Shown here one piece after another: positions 34,915-43,170 of a stretch of 64,000 nt of DNA. This stretch comes from Skermanella mucosa (lineage in GTDB: Bacteria; Pseudomonadota; Alphaproteobacteria; Azospirillales; Azospirillaceae): positions 5,726,501 to 5,790,500 of the forward strand of contig NZ_CP086106.1 of the NCBI RefSeq assembly GCF_016765655.2. Direction: 5' to 3'. The notes under the pieces are model-generated. The model was not told the origin of the DNA, searched no databases, and saw nothing but the letters and a program-made list of their open reading frames with translations. Position numbers and translations under genes: made by a program. How positions within the stretch are numbered: the stretch's first letter is position 1; every line of letters begins with the position of its first letter.

Positions 34915-35868
34915 TCAGGACGACCTCCCCCCGTGAGCCCCGGGCTCCGGGGCCGCCGCGGTGCCGAGTATCGTCCAGCGCTCGGTCTCGGCGTTGAGGG
35001 CGGCGCCGAACAGCACCGCGTATGCCAGCATGTAGAGCCAGATCATCATCGTCAGCACCGCGCCGGTCAGCCCGAACGCCATTTCGTAATGGGCGACCTC
35101 GCGGACATAGAACGAGAACACCAGCGAGATGACCATCCACAGGGCGGAGGCCACGACCGCGCCCCAGCCGACCCACCGCCATTTCGGGGAGGATCGGCAG
35201 GGTGCCACCCGGTAGCAGACCGACAGCGCGACGACGATGATCACGCCGACCAGCGGCCATCGGCCGACCGACGCGGCCATCGCCCAGGCCGGCCCCAGGG
35301 ACGGATCCCGGGACGACTGCTCGGCCAGCGCGCCGACCAGGGCGGGACCGGCGGTCAGGATGCCGATCGACGCCACCACCAGCACCGAGGCGCCGAGCCC
35401 CAGCAGCAGGGCCAGTCCATTGAGGGCTAAGAAGCCCCGCGTCTCCACTTCGCCATAGGCATTGTTGAGCGCGGCCATCAGCGCCCGCATGCCGAACAGG
35501 GCGCTCCACAGCAGCATCAGGACGGTGCCCGCCAGCCCCCAGCCGAACTGGTCGCCCGATCCGCGGGCGGTCGCCACCAGATTGCCGAAGATCGCCCTCA
35601 TCGCCTCGTCCGGCAGGATGGCCTCCAATTCCTGGATCCAGGACCGGACGGCGGTGCCGCCGCCCAGCAGACCGTAACTCAGCACCAGAAGAGCCAGCGT
35701 AGGGATCAGCGTGTAGAAGCCGAAGAAGGCGACGCCGGCGGCGGCGACCCACAGCGCCTGGTCGTTCGAGGTGTTCCATACCCGCTTCAGGATCACCCAC
35801 CAGCCGGCACGGGAGATCGCGGCGGGATGGGCGGCCTCCTGTCCTGACCGTTCCGAATCGTCAGACAT
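34915..35868 (-). CDS. YihY/BrkB family inner-membrane protein
   Basis: 317 aa from the ATG at 35868 (MSDDSERSGQE). Six hydrophobic segments begin with ALWVAAAGVAFFGFYTLIPTLALLV and end with GAVLTMMIWLYMLAYAVLFGAALNAE, the YihY (formerly RNase BN) pattern. The family has no agreed function; it is not a ribonuclease. The longer upstream reading frame (to 35994) is not conserved. It is a single gene. Context gives no clue to its job. Confidence 0.85.
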   Translation of the reverse strand: MSDDSERSGQEAAHPAAISRAGWWVILKRVWNTSNDQALWVAAAGVAFFGFYTLIPTLALLVLSYGLLGGGTAVRSWIQELEAILPDEAMRAIFGNLVATARGSGDQFGWGLAGTVLMLLWSALFGMRALMAALNNAYGEVETRGFLALNGLALLLGLGASVLVVASIGILTAGPALVGALAEQSSRDPSLGPAWAMAASVGRWPLVGVIIVVALSVCYRVAPCRSSPKWRWVGWGAVVASALWMVISLVFSFYVREVAHYEMAFGLTGAVLTMMIWLYMLAYAVLFGAALNAETERWTILGTAAAPEPGAHGGRSS

Positions 35869-36129
35869 CCCGTGACATCGCCGTGAAATCGGCGGCAGGA
35901 ACACCAGCCGCAAGGAAATTCCGCGAAATCGACCCATGTCCATGACCGGCTTTCCCTGTCCCAGGGTCGCAAGCCGGCATGAGCTGGCAATCAAACCACT
36001 TCGGAAGTCGTTCGGTTCGACTTCGGTGCGGCGCGTGTCGACTATGTTTTGTCATCATGCCTCGGAAATACAGGAATGCTTGGGCGCCGTCGCTGTTGCT
36101 GAGGCGAGATAACCATCCAGGAGGAAACC

Positions 36130-36984
36130 ATGGCTGATCTTACGGGTATTCTGGGCACGATGCTCGCCACGGGCATGGCCGGCCGAAGCCGCCGCGGTCC
36201 GGCCTTCTCGTCATCGCCGTTCGGCATGGGCGGAAGCGGCATGGGAAGCGGCCTCGGCGGAGGTCTCGGTGGCCTGGGGGGCGGCATGGGAGGCGGCGGC
36301 ATGCGCTCGGCCGGAATGGGCGGCGGCATGGACATCAAGCATGTGGCCGGCCTGGGCGCCCTGGGATACCTGGCCTACAAGGCTTTCCAGGAGCGGCAGA
36401 CGAACATGGGCAGCCAGGGGGGCGGCCAGGGCGGCGGGGCCTCGCCGGCCGGCGGATCGTCCTCCGGCGGGCTCGGCGACATGATCGGCGGCATCTTCGG
36501 CGGCGGGCAGCGCGGCGGCCAGGGAAGCCAGGCGGGCTCGGGCGGCGGCCTTGGCGACCGGCTGGCCGGGATGTTCGGCCAGCAGCGGCAGGACACCCCC
36601 CAGCCGGCGGACGAACCGGACGCCTATCCCGACGTCGCCATGGAGGACGAACGCGCGCTCCTGCTGATCCGCGCGATGATCGCCGCGGCGAACGCGGACG
36701 GCGAGATCACCGCCGACGAGCGCCAGCGGATCCTCGGGAAGCTCGACGAGGCCGGCGCCGGTCCCGATGAGAAGCGGGTCGTCGAACGCGAGCTGGCGTC
36801 CCCGATGTCCACGGACGCCCTGGTCCGCGAGGTCCGCGACCCCGCGACGGCCGAGCAGGTCTACCTGGCCTCGGCCCTGGCGATCGAGCCGGACACCCAG
36901 GCCGAACGGTCCTACCTGCAATATCTCGCGGCCCGCCTCAACCTGGACCCCCAGCGGGCGGAGCAGTTGCATAAGGTCGCCTGA
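36130..36984 (+). CDS. DUF533/TerB-like protein with a Gly/Met-rich head
   Basis: 284 aa, preceded by a strong ribosome site (AGGAGG). Residues 1-170 are Gly-, Met- and Ser-rich, with a short helical segment (MDIKHVAGLGALGYLAYKAFQ) and a GDMIGGIFGG block. The C-terminal third (ALLLIRAMIAAANADGEITADERQRI, LASALAIEPDTQAERSYLQYLAARLNL) is the TerB-like DUF533 fold, as in E. coli YebE. That family includes inner-membrane or envelope stress proteins, but function is not established. A clean terminator follows. Confidence 0.8.
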   Translation: MADLTGILGTMLATGMAGRSRRGPAFSSSPFGMGGSGMGSGLGGGLGGLGGGMGGGGMRSAGMGGGMDIKHVAGLGALGYLAYKAFQERQTNMGSQGGGQGGGASPAGGSSSGGLGDMIGGIFGGGQRGGQGSQAGSGGGLGDRLAGMFGQQRQDTPQPADEPDAYPDVAMEDERALLLIRAMIAAANADGEITADERQRILGKLDEAGAGPDEKRVVERELASPMSTDALVREVRDPATAEQVYLASALAIEPDTQAERSYLQYLAARLNLDPQRAEQLHKVA

Positions 36985-36990
36985 CCCTGC

Positions 36991-37028
36991 GGAGGGACGC
37001 GCGGGAGCGTCCCTCCCCCTCCATTTTT
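36991..37028 (+). terminator. Rho-independent terminator of the DUF533 gene
   Basis: Perfect 10-bp stem GGAGGGACGC (36991-37000) with GCGTCCCTCC (37007-37016), six-base loop, then a TTTTT run at 37024-37028. It sits seven bases after the gene's stop codon and overlaps no gene. Confidence 0.85.
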
Positions 37029-37050
37029 CCGGAAGAAGCGAGCCCTCCAG

Positions 37051-37185
37051 ATGCATTTCTCCAAGCTGCTGTGCGGCCTCGCCGCGCTTTGGCTGCTGGC
37101 CGCGTGCAGCGCGGCACCGGAAGCGGACCCCAGTGACGGACCCGAGATCGAGGTTCCGGTCGGCTCCGGCTCTCCGGCGCAGTGA
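37051..37185 (+). CDS. Small predicted lipoprotein
   Basis: 44 aa, too short for many gene finders. MHFSKLLCGLAALWLLAAC gives a signal peptide with lipobox LAAC and acylated C19, followed by an acidic, Pro-rich tail (SAAPEADPSDGPEIEV). No known domain. It stands alone between the DUF533 terminator and the DUF4142 gene. Whether it is a real gene rests on the lipobox and on normal spacing; the ribosome site is weak. Confidence 0.5.
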   Translation: MHFSKLLCGLAALWLLAACSAAPEADPSDGPEIEVPVGSGSPAQ

Positions 37186-37302
37186 ACCGACCCCAGGGAC
37201 CCGGCCCCCGGAAAGCACCTGCACGAAGGCTATAAGCTGATCGAGATGGCGCGATCAATCCCGGGACGGGCGGTTTGCAATCCCGCCGATCAACCGGTTC
37301 AT

Positions 37303-37334
37303 CGGCCAAATCACTCTTCGGCCAAATCACTCTT
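37303..37334. repeat. Tandem 16-bp duplication upstream of the DUF4142 gene
   Basis: CGGCCAAATCACTCTT occurs twice in a row at 37303-37318 and 37319-37334, followed by a third CGG. It lies about 80 bp before the start of the DUF4142 lipoprotein gene, in the place of its promoter region. Confidence 0.7.
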
Positions 37335-37413
37335 CGGATCGCGCGGCAGCCTTTCGACGCCGCGCATCGTCACCCGACCCCATCCCATAAGCAATAAACC
37401 TGGAGGACCCACC

Positions 37414-37959
37414 ATGTCCCAAACGCGCTTCGGTGCCCTGGCCCTGGCAGTTTTCGTCGTATCCGGCTGCTCCACGCCTTTCGGCCTGTCCAACCTCGGC
37501 GGCGAGACATCGTCGCTCAGCGCCGCCGACCGCACCTTCATCTCCCAGGCGGCCTACGGCAGCCTCGCCGAGGTCGAGCTGGGGGAGATGGCGCAGCAGC
37601 AGGCCTCCAGCCCGCAGGTCCGTGATTTCGGCCAAAGGATGGTGACCGAGCATACCCAGATGAACGAGGATCTGATCCAGGTCGCGTCGGCCAAGGGCGT
37701 CACGCCGCCCAGCTCGCCCGATCCCGGCCGCGCCGCCGTGGCCGACATGCTGGGCGAGCTGTCGGGCCAGGAATTCGACCGGCAATACGTCCAGCAGCAG
37801 CTCCTCGACCATCAGGTCTCGGAGACCCTGTTCGAGAACCAGGCCGAGAATGGGCAGGACGTCGAGTTGAGGCAGTTTGCCCGGCGCTACGAGCCAATCA
37901 TCGAGCGGCACGTGGAGATGCTGCGCCGGATGGCCTCCCAGCGCGTCTCCTCGAACTGA
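37414..37959 (+). CDS. DUF4142 lipoprotein
   Basis: 181 aa from the ATG at 37414, with GGAGG seven bases before. Signal peptide with lipobox VSGC (C19), then the DUF4142 four-helix fold: FISQAAYGSLAEVELGEMA, VRDFGQRMVTEHTQMNEDL, GQEFDRQYVQQQLLDHQV. Ferritin-like helical lipoproteins of this domain sit in the outer membrane or periplasm of soil alphaproteobacteria and often respond to stress. Metal ligands are not obvious. A hairpin at 37974-37996 follows. Confidence 0.82.
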   Translation: MSQTRFGALALAVFVVSGCSTPFGLSNLGGETSSLSAADRTFISQAAYGSLAEVELGEMAQQQASSPQVRDFGQRMVTEHTQMNEDLIQVASAKGVTPPSSPDPGRAAVADMLGELSGQEFDRQYVQQQLLDHQVSETLFENQAENGQDVELRQFARRYEPIIERHVEMLRRMASQRVSSN

Positions 37960-37973
37960 TCCCAGTCCCGGAC

Positions 37974-37996
37974 CGGGAGGCGCTCCCCGCCTCCCG
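37974..37996 (+). terminator. Hairpin after the DUF4142 gene
   Basis: Nine-base-pair stem CGGGAGGCG/CGCCTCCCG with a 5-base loop, starting 14 bp after the stop codon. No clear T-run follows, so it is a moderate terminator candidate. Confidence 0.45.
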
Positions 37997-38044
37997 CTTC
38001 GCGGCTTGTGCCGACGGCCCGGGTGCGGCTAACTGTCCCCAACC

Positions 38045-39025
38045 GTGACAGTGAAGAAGCCCGCCATGACGCCCTCCCCGAAGACGCCGCGGCCGATCAT
38101 CATCGATACCGATCCGGGGCAGGATGACGCGGTCGCCATCCTGCTCGCCTTCGCGGCTCCCGAGGAACTCTCCGTCCTGGGGATCACCGCGGTCGCCGGC
38201 AACGTGCCGCTGCCCCTGACGGAAAAGAACGTCCGGAAGATCTGCGAACTGGCGGGCAGGCCCGATACTCCCGTCTATGCCGGCTGCGCGCGGCCCATGG
38301 TGCGCCGGGGCGTCACGGCGGAGCATGTCCACGGCAGGACCGGCCTGGACGGCCCCGACCTGCCCGAGCCGACCATGGCCCTGCGGCCGGGACACGGCGT
38401 GGATTTCCTGGTCGAGACCCTGATGGCGGCGCACGACGCCTCGGTCACTCTGTGCATGCTGGGCCCGCTGACCAACCTGGGCATGGCGCTGGTCAAGGAG
38501 CCGGCGATCGTCACCAAGATCCGCGAGGTCGTGCTGATGGGCGGCGGCTGGCGGGAGACCGGCAACATCACCCCGGCGGCCGAATTCAACATCCATGTCG
38601 ATCCCCACGCCGCGCACAATGTGTTCGCGTCGGGCGTGCCGATCACCATGATGCCGCTGGACGTGACCCACAAGGCGCTGACGACCCGCAAGCGGGTGGA
38701 TCGCTTCCGGGCGCTGGGCACGCCGGTGGGAACGGCGGTGGCCGATCTGCTGGGCTTTTTCGAACGGTTCGACGAGGGCAAGTACGGGACCGACGGCGCC
38801 CCCCTGCACGACCCCTGCGTGATCGCCTGGCTGCTGCGGCCCGACCTGTTCAAGGGCCGCCGAGTCGCCGTGGAGATCGAGACCGGGTCGGAGCGGACCA
38901 TGGGCATGACCGTGGTCGACTGGTGGGGCGTGACCGCCAGGCCGGCCAACGCCCTGGTGATCGACCAGATCGATGCCGACGGTTTCTTCGACCTGCTGAG
39001 CGAACGGCTTTCCCGTTTCCGGTGA
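38045..39025 (+). CDS. Inosine-uridine preferring nucleoside hydrolase
   Basis: 326 aa with a GTG at 38045, or 319 with the ATG at 38066. IIIDTDPGQDDAVAILL at the N-terminus is the calcium-binding DxDxxxDD motif that defines the family; LMGGGW and a later NIHVDPHAA and LHDPCVIAWLL complete the active site. It hydrolyses nucleosides to base and ribose for salvage. Convergent with potC, whose stop is 9 bp away. Substrate range (purine or pyrimidine) cannot be read reliably. Confidence 0.88.
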   Translation: MTVKKPAMTPSPKTPRPIIIDTDPGQDDAVAILLAFAAPEELSVLGITAVAGNVPLPLTEKNVRKICELAGRPDTPVYAGCARPMVRRGVTAEHVHGRTGLDGPDLPEPTMALRPGHGVDFLVETLMAAHDASVTLCMLGPLTNLGMALVKEPAIVTKIREVVLMGGGWRETGNITPAAEFNIHVDPHAAHNVFASGVPITMMPLDVTHKALTTRKRVDRFRALGTPVGTAVADLLGFFERFDEGKYGTDGAPLHDPCVIAWLLRPDLFKGRRVAVEIETGSERTMGMTVVDWWGVTARPANALVIDQIDADGFFDLLSERLSRFR

Positions 39026-39034
39026 CTTGGAAGG

Positions 39035-39883
39035 TCAGGCAGCGGCCAGCGCCGAGTCGGCCTGGATCGCCCGGCGCACCGCGGCCTCCCGGCGGGCGGC
39101 CTCGCGCCGGCGTGCCAGTTCGTAGGCGAAGGCGCCCAGGATGGTCAGGCCGATCATGATGACCGACAGCGCGTTGACCGCCGGCGTCAGGCCAGTGCGG
39201 ACCTTCGACGCGATATAGACGGTCAGCGTGGTGTCCAGGCCGCGCACGAAGATGGTCGTGTTGTAGTTCTCGAAGCTCTGCAGGAAGGCGATGAAGGCGG
39301 CCGACAGGATCGCCGGCATCAGGTACGGCAAGGTGATCCGCCGGAACACCTGGAGATGGCTGGCCCCCAGGTCGAGCGCCGCCTCCTCCAGCGTCAGGTC
39401 GAACCGCTGGAGCCGGGCCATGAACAGCAGCATGGCATAGGCCGCGATGAAGCTGGACTGGGCGATCACGGTCAGGAAGATACCGCCCTTGACGTCGAGC
39501 CAGCGGTCCCAGAACACCAGCGTCGAGATCCCGATGATCACGCCGGGCGTCAGCAGCGGCGAGACCATGACGGCATAGAGCACCGTGCGCGCCCGGCTCG
39601 TCAGCCGGTACAGCAGCAGGGCCGCGGCCAATCCGATCGGCACCGCCAGGGCGATAACCCCCAGGGCTATCACGAAACTTGTCCACAGGGCTGTCCACAT
39701 GGCGCCGTCGTTCCACAGCACCTTGAACCAGTCGAGCGTGAAGCCCAGCCACGGCGCCACGGTCGGGAAGCGGCTGGTGTTGAAAGTCGCGGCGGTCATG
39801 ATGATCAGCGGCAGGAACAGATAGCCGAAGAACACCACGAGATAGAGCGTCACCAGGGCGGAGCGGATGCGGTCGGCGGTCAT
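39035..39883 (-). CDS. potC: ABC permease, PotC-like (spermidine/putrescine type)
   Basis: 282 aa from the ATG at 39883 (MTADRIRSALVTLYLV). Six hydrophobic segments and the EAA-type coupling block EEAALDLGASHLQVFRRITLP near residue 180, as in PotC/YdcV permeases. With PotB, PotA and PotD it imports a polyamine or a related small cation. Here the partners lie 17 kb away at 57.1-60.3 kb on the same strand and in the right order (D, A, B, then C), because the Srf block stands between potB and potC. Upstream extension to 39922 is unlikely. How potC is now expressed is unclear. Confidence 0.88.
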   Translation of the reverse strand: MTADRIRSALVTLYLVVFFGYLFLPLIIMTAATFNTSRFPTVAPWLGFTLDWFKVLWNDGAMWTALWTSFVIALGVIALAVPIGLAAALLLYRLTSRARTVLYAVMVSPLLTPGVIIGISTLVFWDRWLDVKGGIFLTVIAQSSFIAAYAMLLFMARLQRFDLTLEEAALDLGASHLQVFRRITLPYLMPAILSAAFIAFLQSFENYNTTIFVRGLDTTLTVYIASKVRTGLTPAVNALSVIMIGLTILGAFAYELARRREAARREAAVRRAIQADSALAAA

Positions 39884-40015
39884 CAAACGGTCTCCTGCTG
39901 CGCTGTCCACATGTTTCCACACCCCGGTTGCCGGCGGCGCCCGAACGTTAATTCTTGGCTAACCAGAATATCGGCCGGACCTTCCCCGGCTTTACCAGAT
40001 GCTGCGGCCGATGCC

Positions 40016-40055
40016 TATTATATTGCTTCCAGTACCTTGTTAAACCTTGCATAAT
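40016..40055 (+). promoter_or_regulatory. AT-rich leader before the Srf operon
   Basis: About 200 bp (39884-40100) separate potC from srfB. It contains TATTAT (40016-40021) and CATAAT (40050-40055), the latter 5 of 6 matches to a -10 box; no good -35 is at 17 bp. It is the only AT-rich spot in the region and probably holds the operon promoter. Confidence 0.3.
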
Positions 40056-40100
40056 CCGCCCCTGCGATGGCCTACCGGTCGACCCCAGGCGGAGTACAGA

Positions 40101-43100
40101 ATGCCGTTGCCAGAACTTCCGCACTATCCGGATGTCGTCAGCCTCATCCCGAACAGCGGCGTTCAATTCCTGGATTTCGGTTTCAGCCTGATCGACGGCG
40201 ACGGCAGGAAGAACCCGAAGGCGCCGACCGACTGGGGCTTCTACGATCCCCATCCCGACACCCGGACGGGCGCGCAGGAACTGCCGATCCTGCTGCGCCG
40301 CGGTGCCGACGACATCACGCCGGGTCGCGAGGACTACGCGATCGACGTCAAGCGGCTGCTCCAGTTCGTCGGGCGGACCTGGCTGCCGATCCCGCTGTTC
40401 CGGGAGGAGCCCGGCCGGTCGTTCCACCACGGCCCGGTCAACTGGTCCAGGGCCTATCTGGTGCAACTCCCGGAGCGGGACAAGGCGGGCAACGAATACC
40501 GCCTGGTGGTGGCCCTGGACACGGGGCTGATGGACGAATACGCCGACGGCGGCTATCTCGCCCCGTCGTCCGACGACGCGCGGAACGGCCGCCGCTTCTC
40601 GCTCCCGGGCAGGACGGACTTCTATAATTTCCTGCTGTGCCAGCCCTGGCTCAAGGGATGGCTGAACGAGCTGTTCAAGACCATGGTCGAGCAGGAGGAG
40701 AGCCGCCGCGCCAACCGGCGCGAGGTCACCCTGTCGCACGAGGAGCTGGTCGACCGGATGAGCGGGCCGAACGAGCCGCTCGCCCGCTACATGGCCTTCG
40801 TCGACCTGCTGTACCAGCTGGACTTCCTGCCCAAGCTGCTGTTCAGCGACACGGTGACCGCGGCCAAGCAGGTCTTCGTCGACGTGGACATGGTGCTCGA
40901 CCTCGGCAATTCCCGCACCTGCGGCCTGCTGGTGGAGGCGGAGCCGGACAGCCGGGGCGCCGACATCAACCGGGCCTTCCGGCTGGAGCTGCGCGACCTG
41001 TCCCAGCCGGAGCAGGTCTATGCCGACCCGTTCGACAGCCGGTTCGAGTTCGCGATCGCCCGATTCGGCCTGAACCACCATTCCCACCGCAGCGGCCGGG
41101 CCGACGCCTTCTCCTGGTCCACCATCGTCCGCGTCGGCCCCGAGGCGGTCCGCATGGCCGGCTCGCGCCGCGGCAGCGAGGGGCGCACCGGCATGTCGAG
41201 CCCGAAGCGCTACCTGTGGGACGAGGAGCCGAGCCAGCAGTCCTGGCGCTTCAACGGCCAGACCCTGGACGACGAGATGGAGGGGTTCGCGGCCCAGGGC
41301 GTGTTCGCCGGCCTGGTCAACGACGCGGGCAAGCCGCTGCACCAGGTCAACCCGGGGGAAGACGACCTCCCGACCCTGCTGGCCCGCTATTCCCGGTCCA
41401 ACCTGGTCAGCTTCGCCCTGGCGGAGATCCTGCTCCAGGCGCTGGTCATGATCAACGCGCCGGCCCAGCGGCTGCGCCGGCGCAACGCCGACCTGCCGCG
41501 CCGGCTGCGCCGCCTGATCCTGACCATGCCGACCGCCCTGTCGCTGGCCGAGCGCGAGTTGCTCCGCGCCCGGGCGGAAGCCGCGCGCGACCTGCTCTAC
41601 CTGTGCCTGGGCCGGGCCGAACGGCAGTTCGGCGACGAGCCGGGCAAGCTGCACTGGGTCGAAGGCCCGCCGCCCGAGATCATCCTGAAATGGGACGAGG
41701 CGAGCGCCACCCAGGTGGTCTATCTCTACAGCCAGATCGCGCTGGCCTTCTCCGGCGACGCCCGCGCCTTCATCCGCGCGGTCCGGGGCGGCGGATCCGG
41801 CCAGGGAGAGGACGGGAGCAGCCTGCGGGTCGCCACGCTGGACATCGGCGGCGGCACCACCGACCTGGTGATCACCTCGCTCCGGGCCGACGGGCAAGGC
41901 AGCAACGTCACGATCTTCCCCCGGCAGCTGTTCCGCGAGAGCTTCTCGCTGGCCGGCGACGACATCGTCCAGCTCCTGGCGCGCGAGATCGCGGTGACCG
42001 CGCTGTCCCGCACCGTCCAGCAGTCGATCGGGCGGGAACGCGCGGAGGCGCTGACCCAGGAACTGTTCGGCGGCAACCGCGGCGACATGTCGGCGGAGGA
42101 GCAGCTGCGCCGCCAGCAATTCGCCATGCAGATCGCCGCCCCGGTCGCGGTGGCCCTGCTGGGCGAGTACGAGGGGTACGACCCGATCGATCCGCCGCCG
42201 GTGGAGATCCGGAAGCTCGGCGACTTCTTCCGGCCCGACGCCCCACCCCCGCCGGGGCTGGTCCAATCCCTGGAACGGACCGTCGCCGAGGCGGGCGCCA
42301 CCGATTTCCGCCTGATGGAGGTGCCGATCCCGGTCGATCTGGCCGACGTGGACCGGATCGTCCGCAGCCTGACCGGCGACATGGTGCGAGCCCTGACGGA
42401 GGTGGTCTGGCATTACCGGGCGGACGTGATGCTGCTGTCCGGCCGGCCGTCGCGGTTCCCCGCCATCAAGGACTCGATCCTGGAGACAGGCGCGCTCCCG
42501 GCCCATCGGGTGATCGCCATGCACGAGTTCCGGGTCGGCCAGTGGTACCCGTTCCGCAACCGGGAGGCGCGCATCTCCGACCCCAAGACGACGGCCGCCG
42601 TCGGCGGCATGATCTGCCTGCTGGCCGAAGGCCACCTGCACAATTTCAACTTCCGGAGCGACGACCTCTACGCCCGGTCGGTCGCCCGGTTCGTCGGCAA
42701 AGTCGAGGCCGGCAACTCCAACAACCGGCTCCAAGCCCAGGACGTCTATCTCTCGGACCTGGATTTCGAGACGATCGAGGACCTGCCTGAGGCCAAGTTC
42801 GAGTTCCGCGGACCGCTGCTGCTGGGCGTGCGTCAGTTCCCCAACCAGTGGTGGCCGGCCAGCCTGCTCTACATGATCGACTTCGCCGACGAGGAGGCGC
42901 GGACCCGGGCGATGCGCCGGACTCCGCTGCGCGTCCAGCTGAAGTTGGAAAGCACGAAACGCCCGCGCGGACGGCCGAACGAGCCGCAGGAGAAGGTGGT
43001 CAACGACCGCCTCGCCATCGGTGAGGTCGAGGATTCCGAGGGCGGTGCCCTGAGCGGCCGGCAGCAGCCGTTGCGCATGCGTCTCCAGACCTTGCGGAAC

Positions 43101-43145
43101 CGCGACGGCTACTGGCTTGACACCGGCATCCTGATCGACGTCTGA
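40101..43145 (+). CDS. SrfB-like protein, actin/Hsp70-fold ATPase
   Basis: 1014 aa from the ATG at 40101. It belongs to the SrfB family (named from SsrB-regulated genes in Salmonella). Visible ATPase landmarks of the actin/Hsp70 superfamily: DMVLDLGNSRTCGLL at about 263-277 (phosphate 1), TLDIGGGTTDLVITSL at about 579-594 (phosphate 2), and LLSGRPSRFPAIKDSI at about 778-793 (adenosine). No signal peptide or membrane segment, so it is cytosolic. SrfC follows after 25 bp. Role unknown; an ATP-driven scaffold or chaperone for the membrane parts of this operon is a reasonable guess. Confidence 0.78.
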   Translation: MPLPELPHYPDVVSLIPNSGVQFLDFGFSLIDGDGRKNPKAPTDWGFYDPHPDTRTGAQELPILLRRGADDITPGREDYAIDVKRLLQFVGRTWLPIPLFREEPGRSFHHGPVNWSRAYLVQLPERDKAGNEYRLVVALDTGLMDEYADGGYLAPSSDDARNGRRFSLPGRTDFYNFLLCQPWLKGWLNELFKTMVEQEESRRANRREVTLSHEELVDRMSGPNEPLARYMAFVDLLYQLDFLPKLLFSDTVTAAKQVFVDVDMVLDLGNSRTCGLLVEAEPDSRGADINRAFRLELRDLSQPEQVYADPFDSRFEFAIARFGLNHHSHRSGRADAFSWSTIVRVGPEAVRMAGSRRGSEGRTGMSSPKRYLWDEEPSQQSWRFNGQTLDDEMEGFAAQGVFAGLVNDAGKPLHQVNPGEDDLPTLLARYSRSNLVSFALAEILLQALVMINAPAQRLRRRNADLPRRLRRLILTMPTALSLAERELLRARAEAARDLLYLCLGRAERQFGDEPGKLHWVEGPPPEIILKWDEASATQVVYLYSQIALAFSGDARAFIRAVRGGGSGQGEDGSSLRVATLDIGGGTTDLVITSLRADGQGSNVTIFPRQLFRESFSLAGDDIVQLLAREIAVTALSRTVQQSIGRERAEALTQELFGGNRGDMSAEEQLRRQQFAMQIAAPVAVALLGEYEGYDPIDPPPVEIRKLGDFFRPDAPPPPGLVQSLERTVAEAGATDFRLMEVPIPVDLADVDRIVRSLTGDMVRALTEVVWHYRADVMLLSGRPSRFPAIKDSILETGALPAHRVIAMHEFRVGQWYPFRNREARISDPKTTAAVGGMICLLAEGHLHNFNFRSDDLYARSVARFVGKVEAGNSNNRLQAQDVYLSDLDFETIEDLPEAKFEFRGPLLLGVRQFPNQWWPASLLYMIDFADEEARTRAMRRTPLRVQLKLESTKRPRGRPNEPQEKVVNDRLAIGEVEDSEGGALSGRQQPLRMRLQTLRNRDGYWLDTGILIDV

Positions 43146-43170
43146 GATCGGGACGCAGGGGAGCGAAGAC

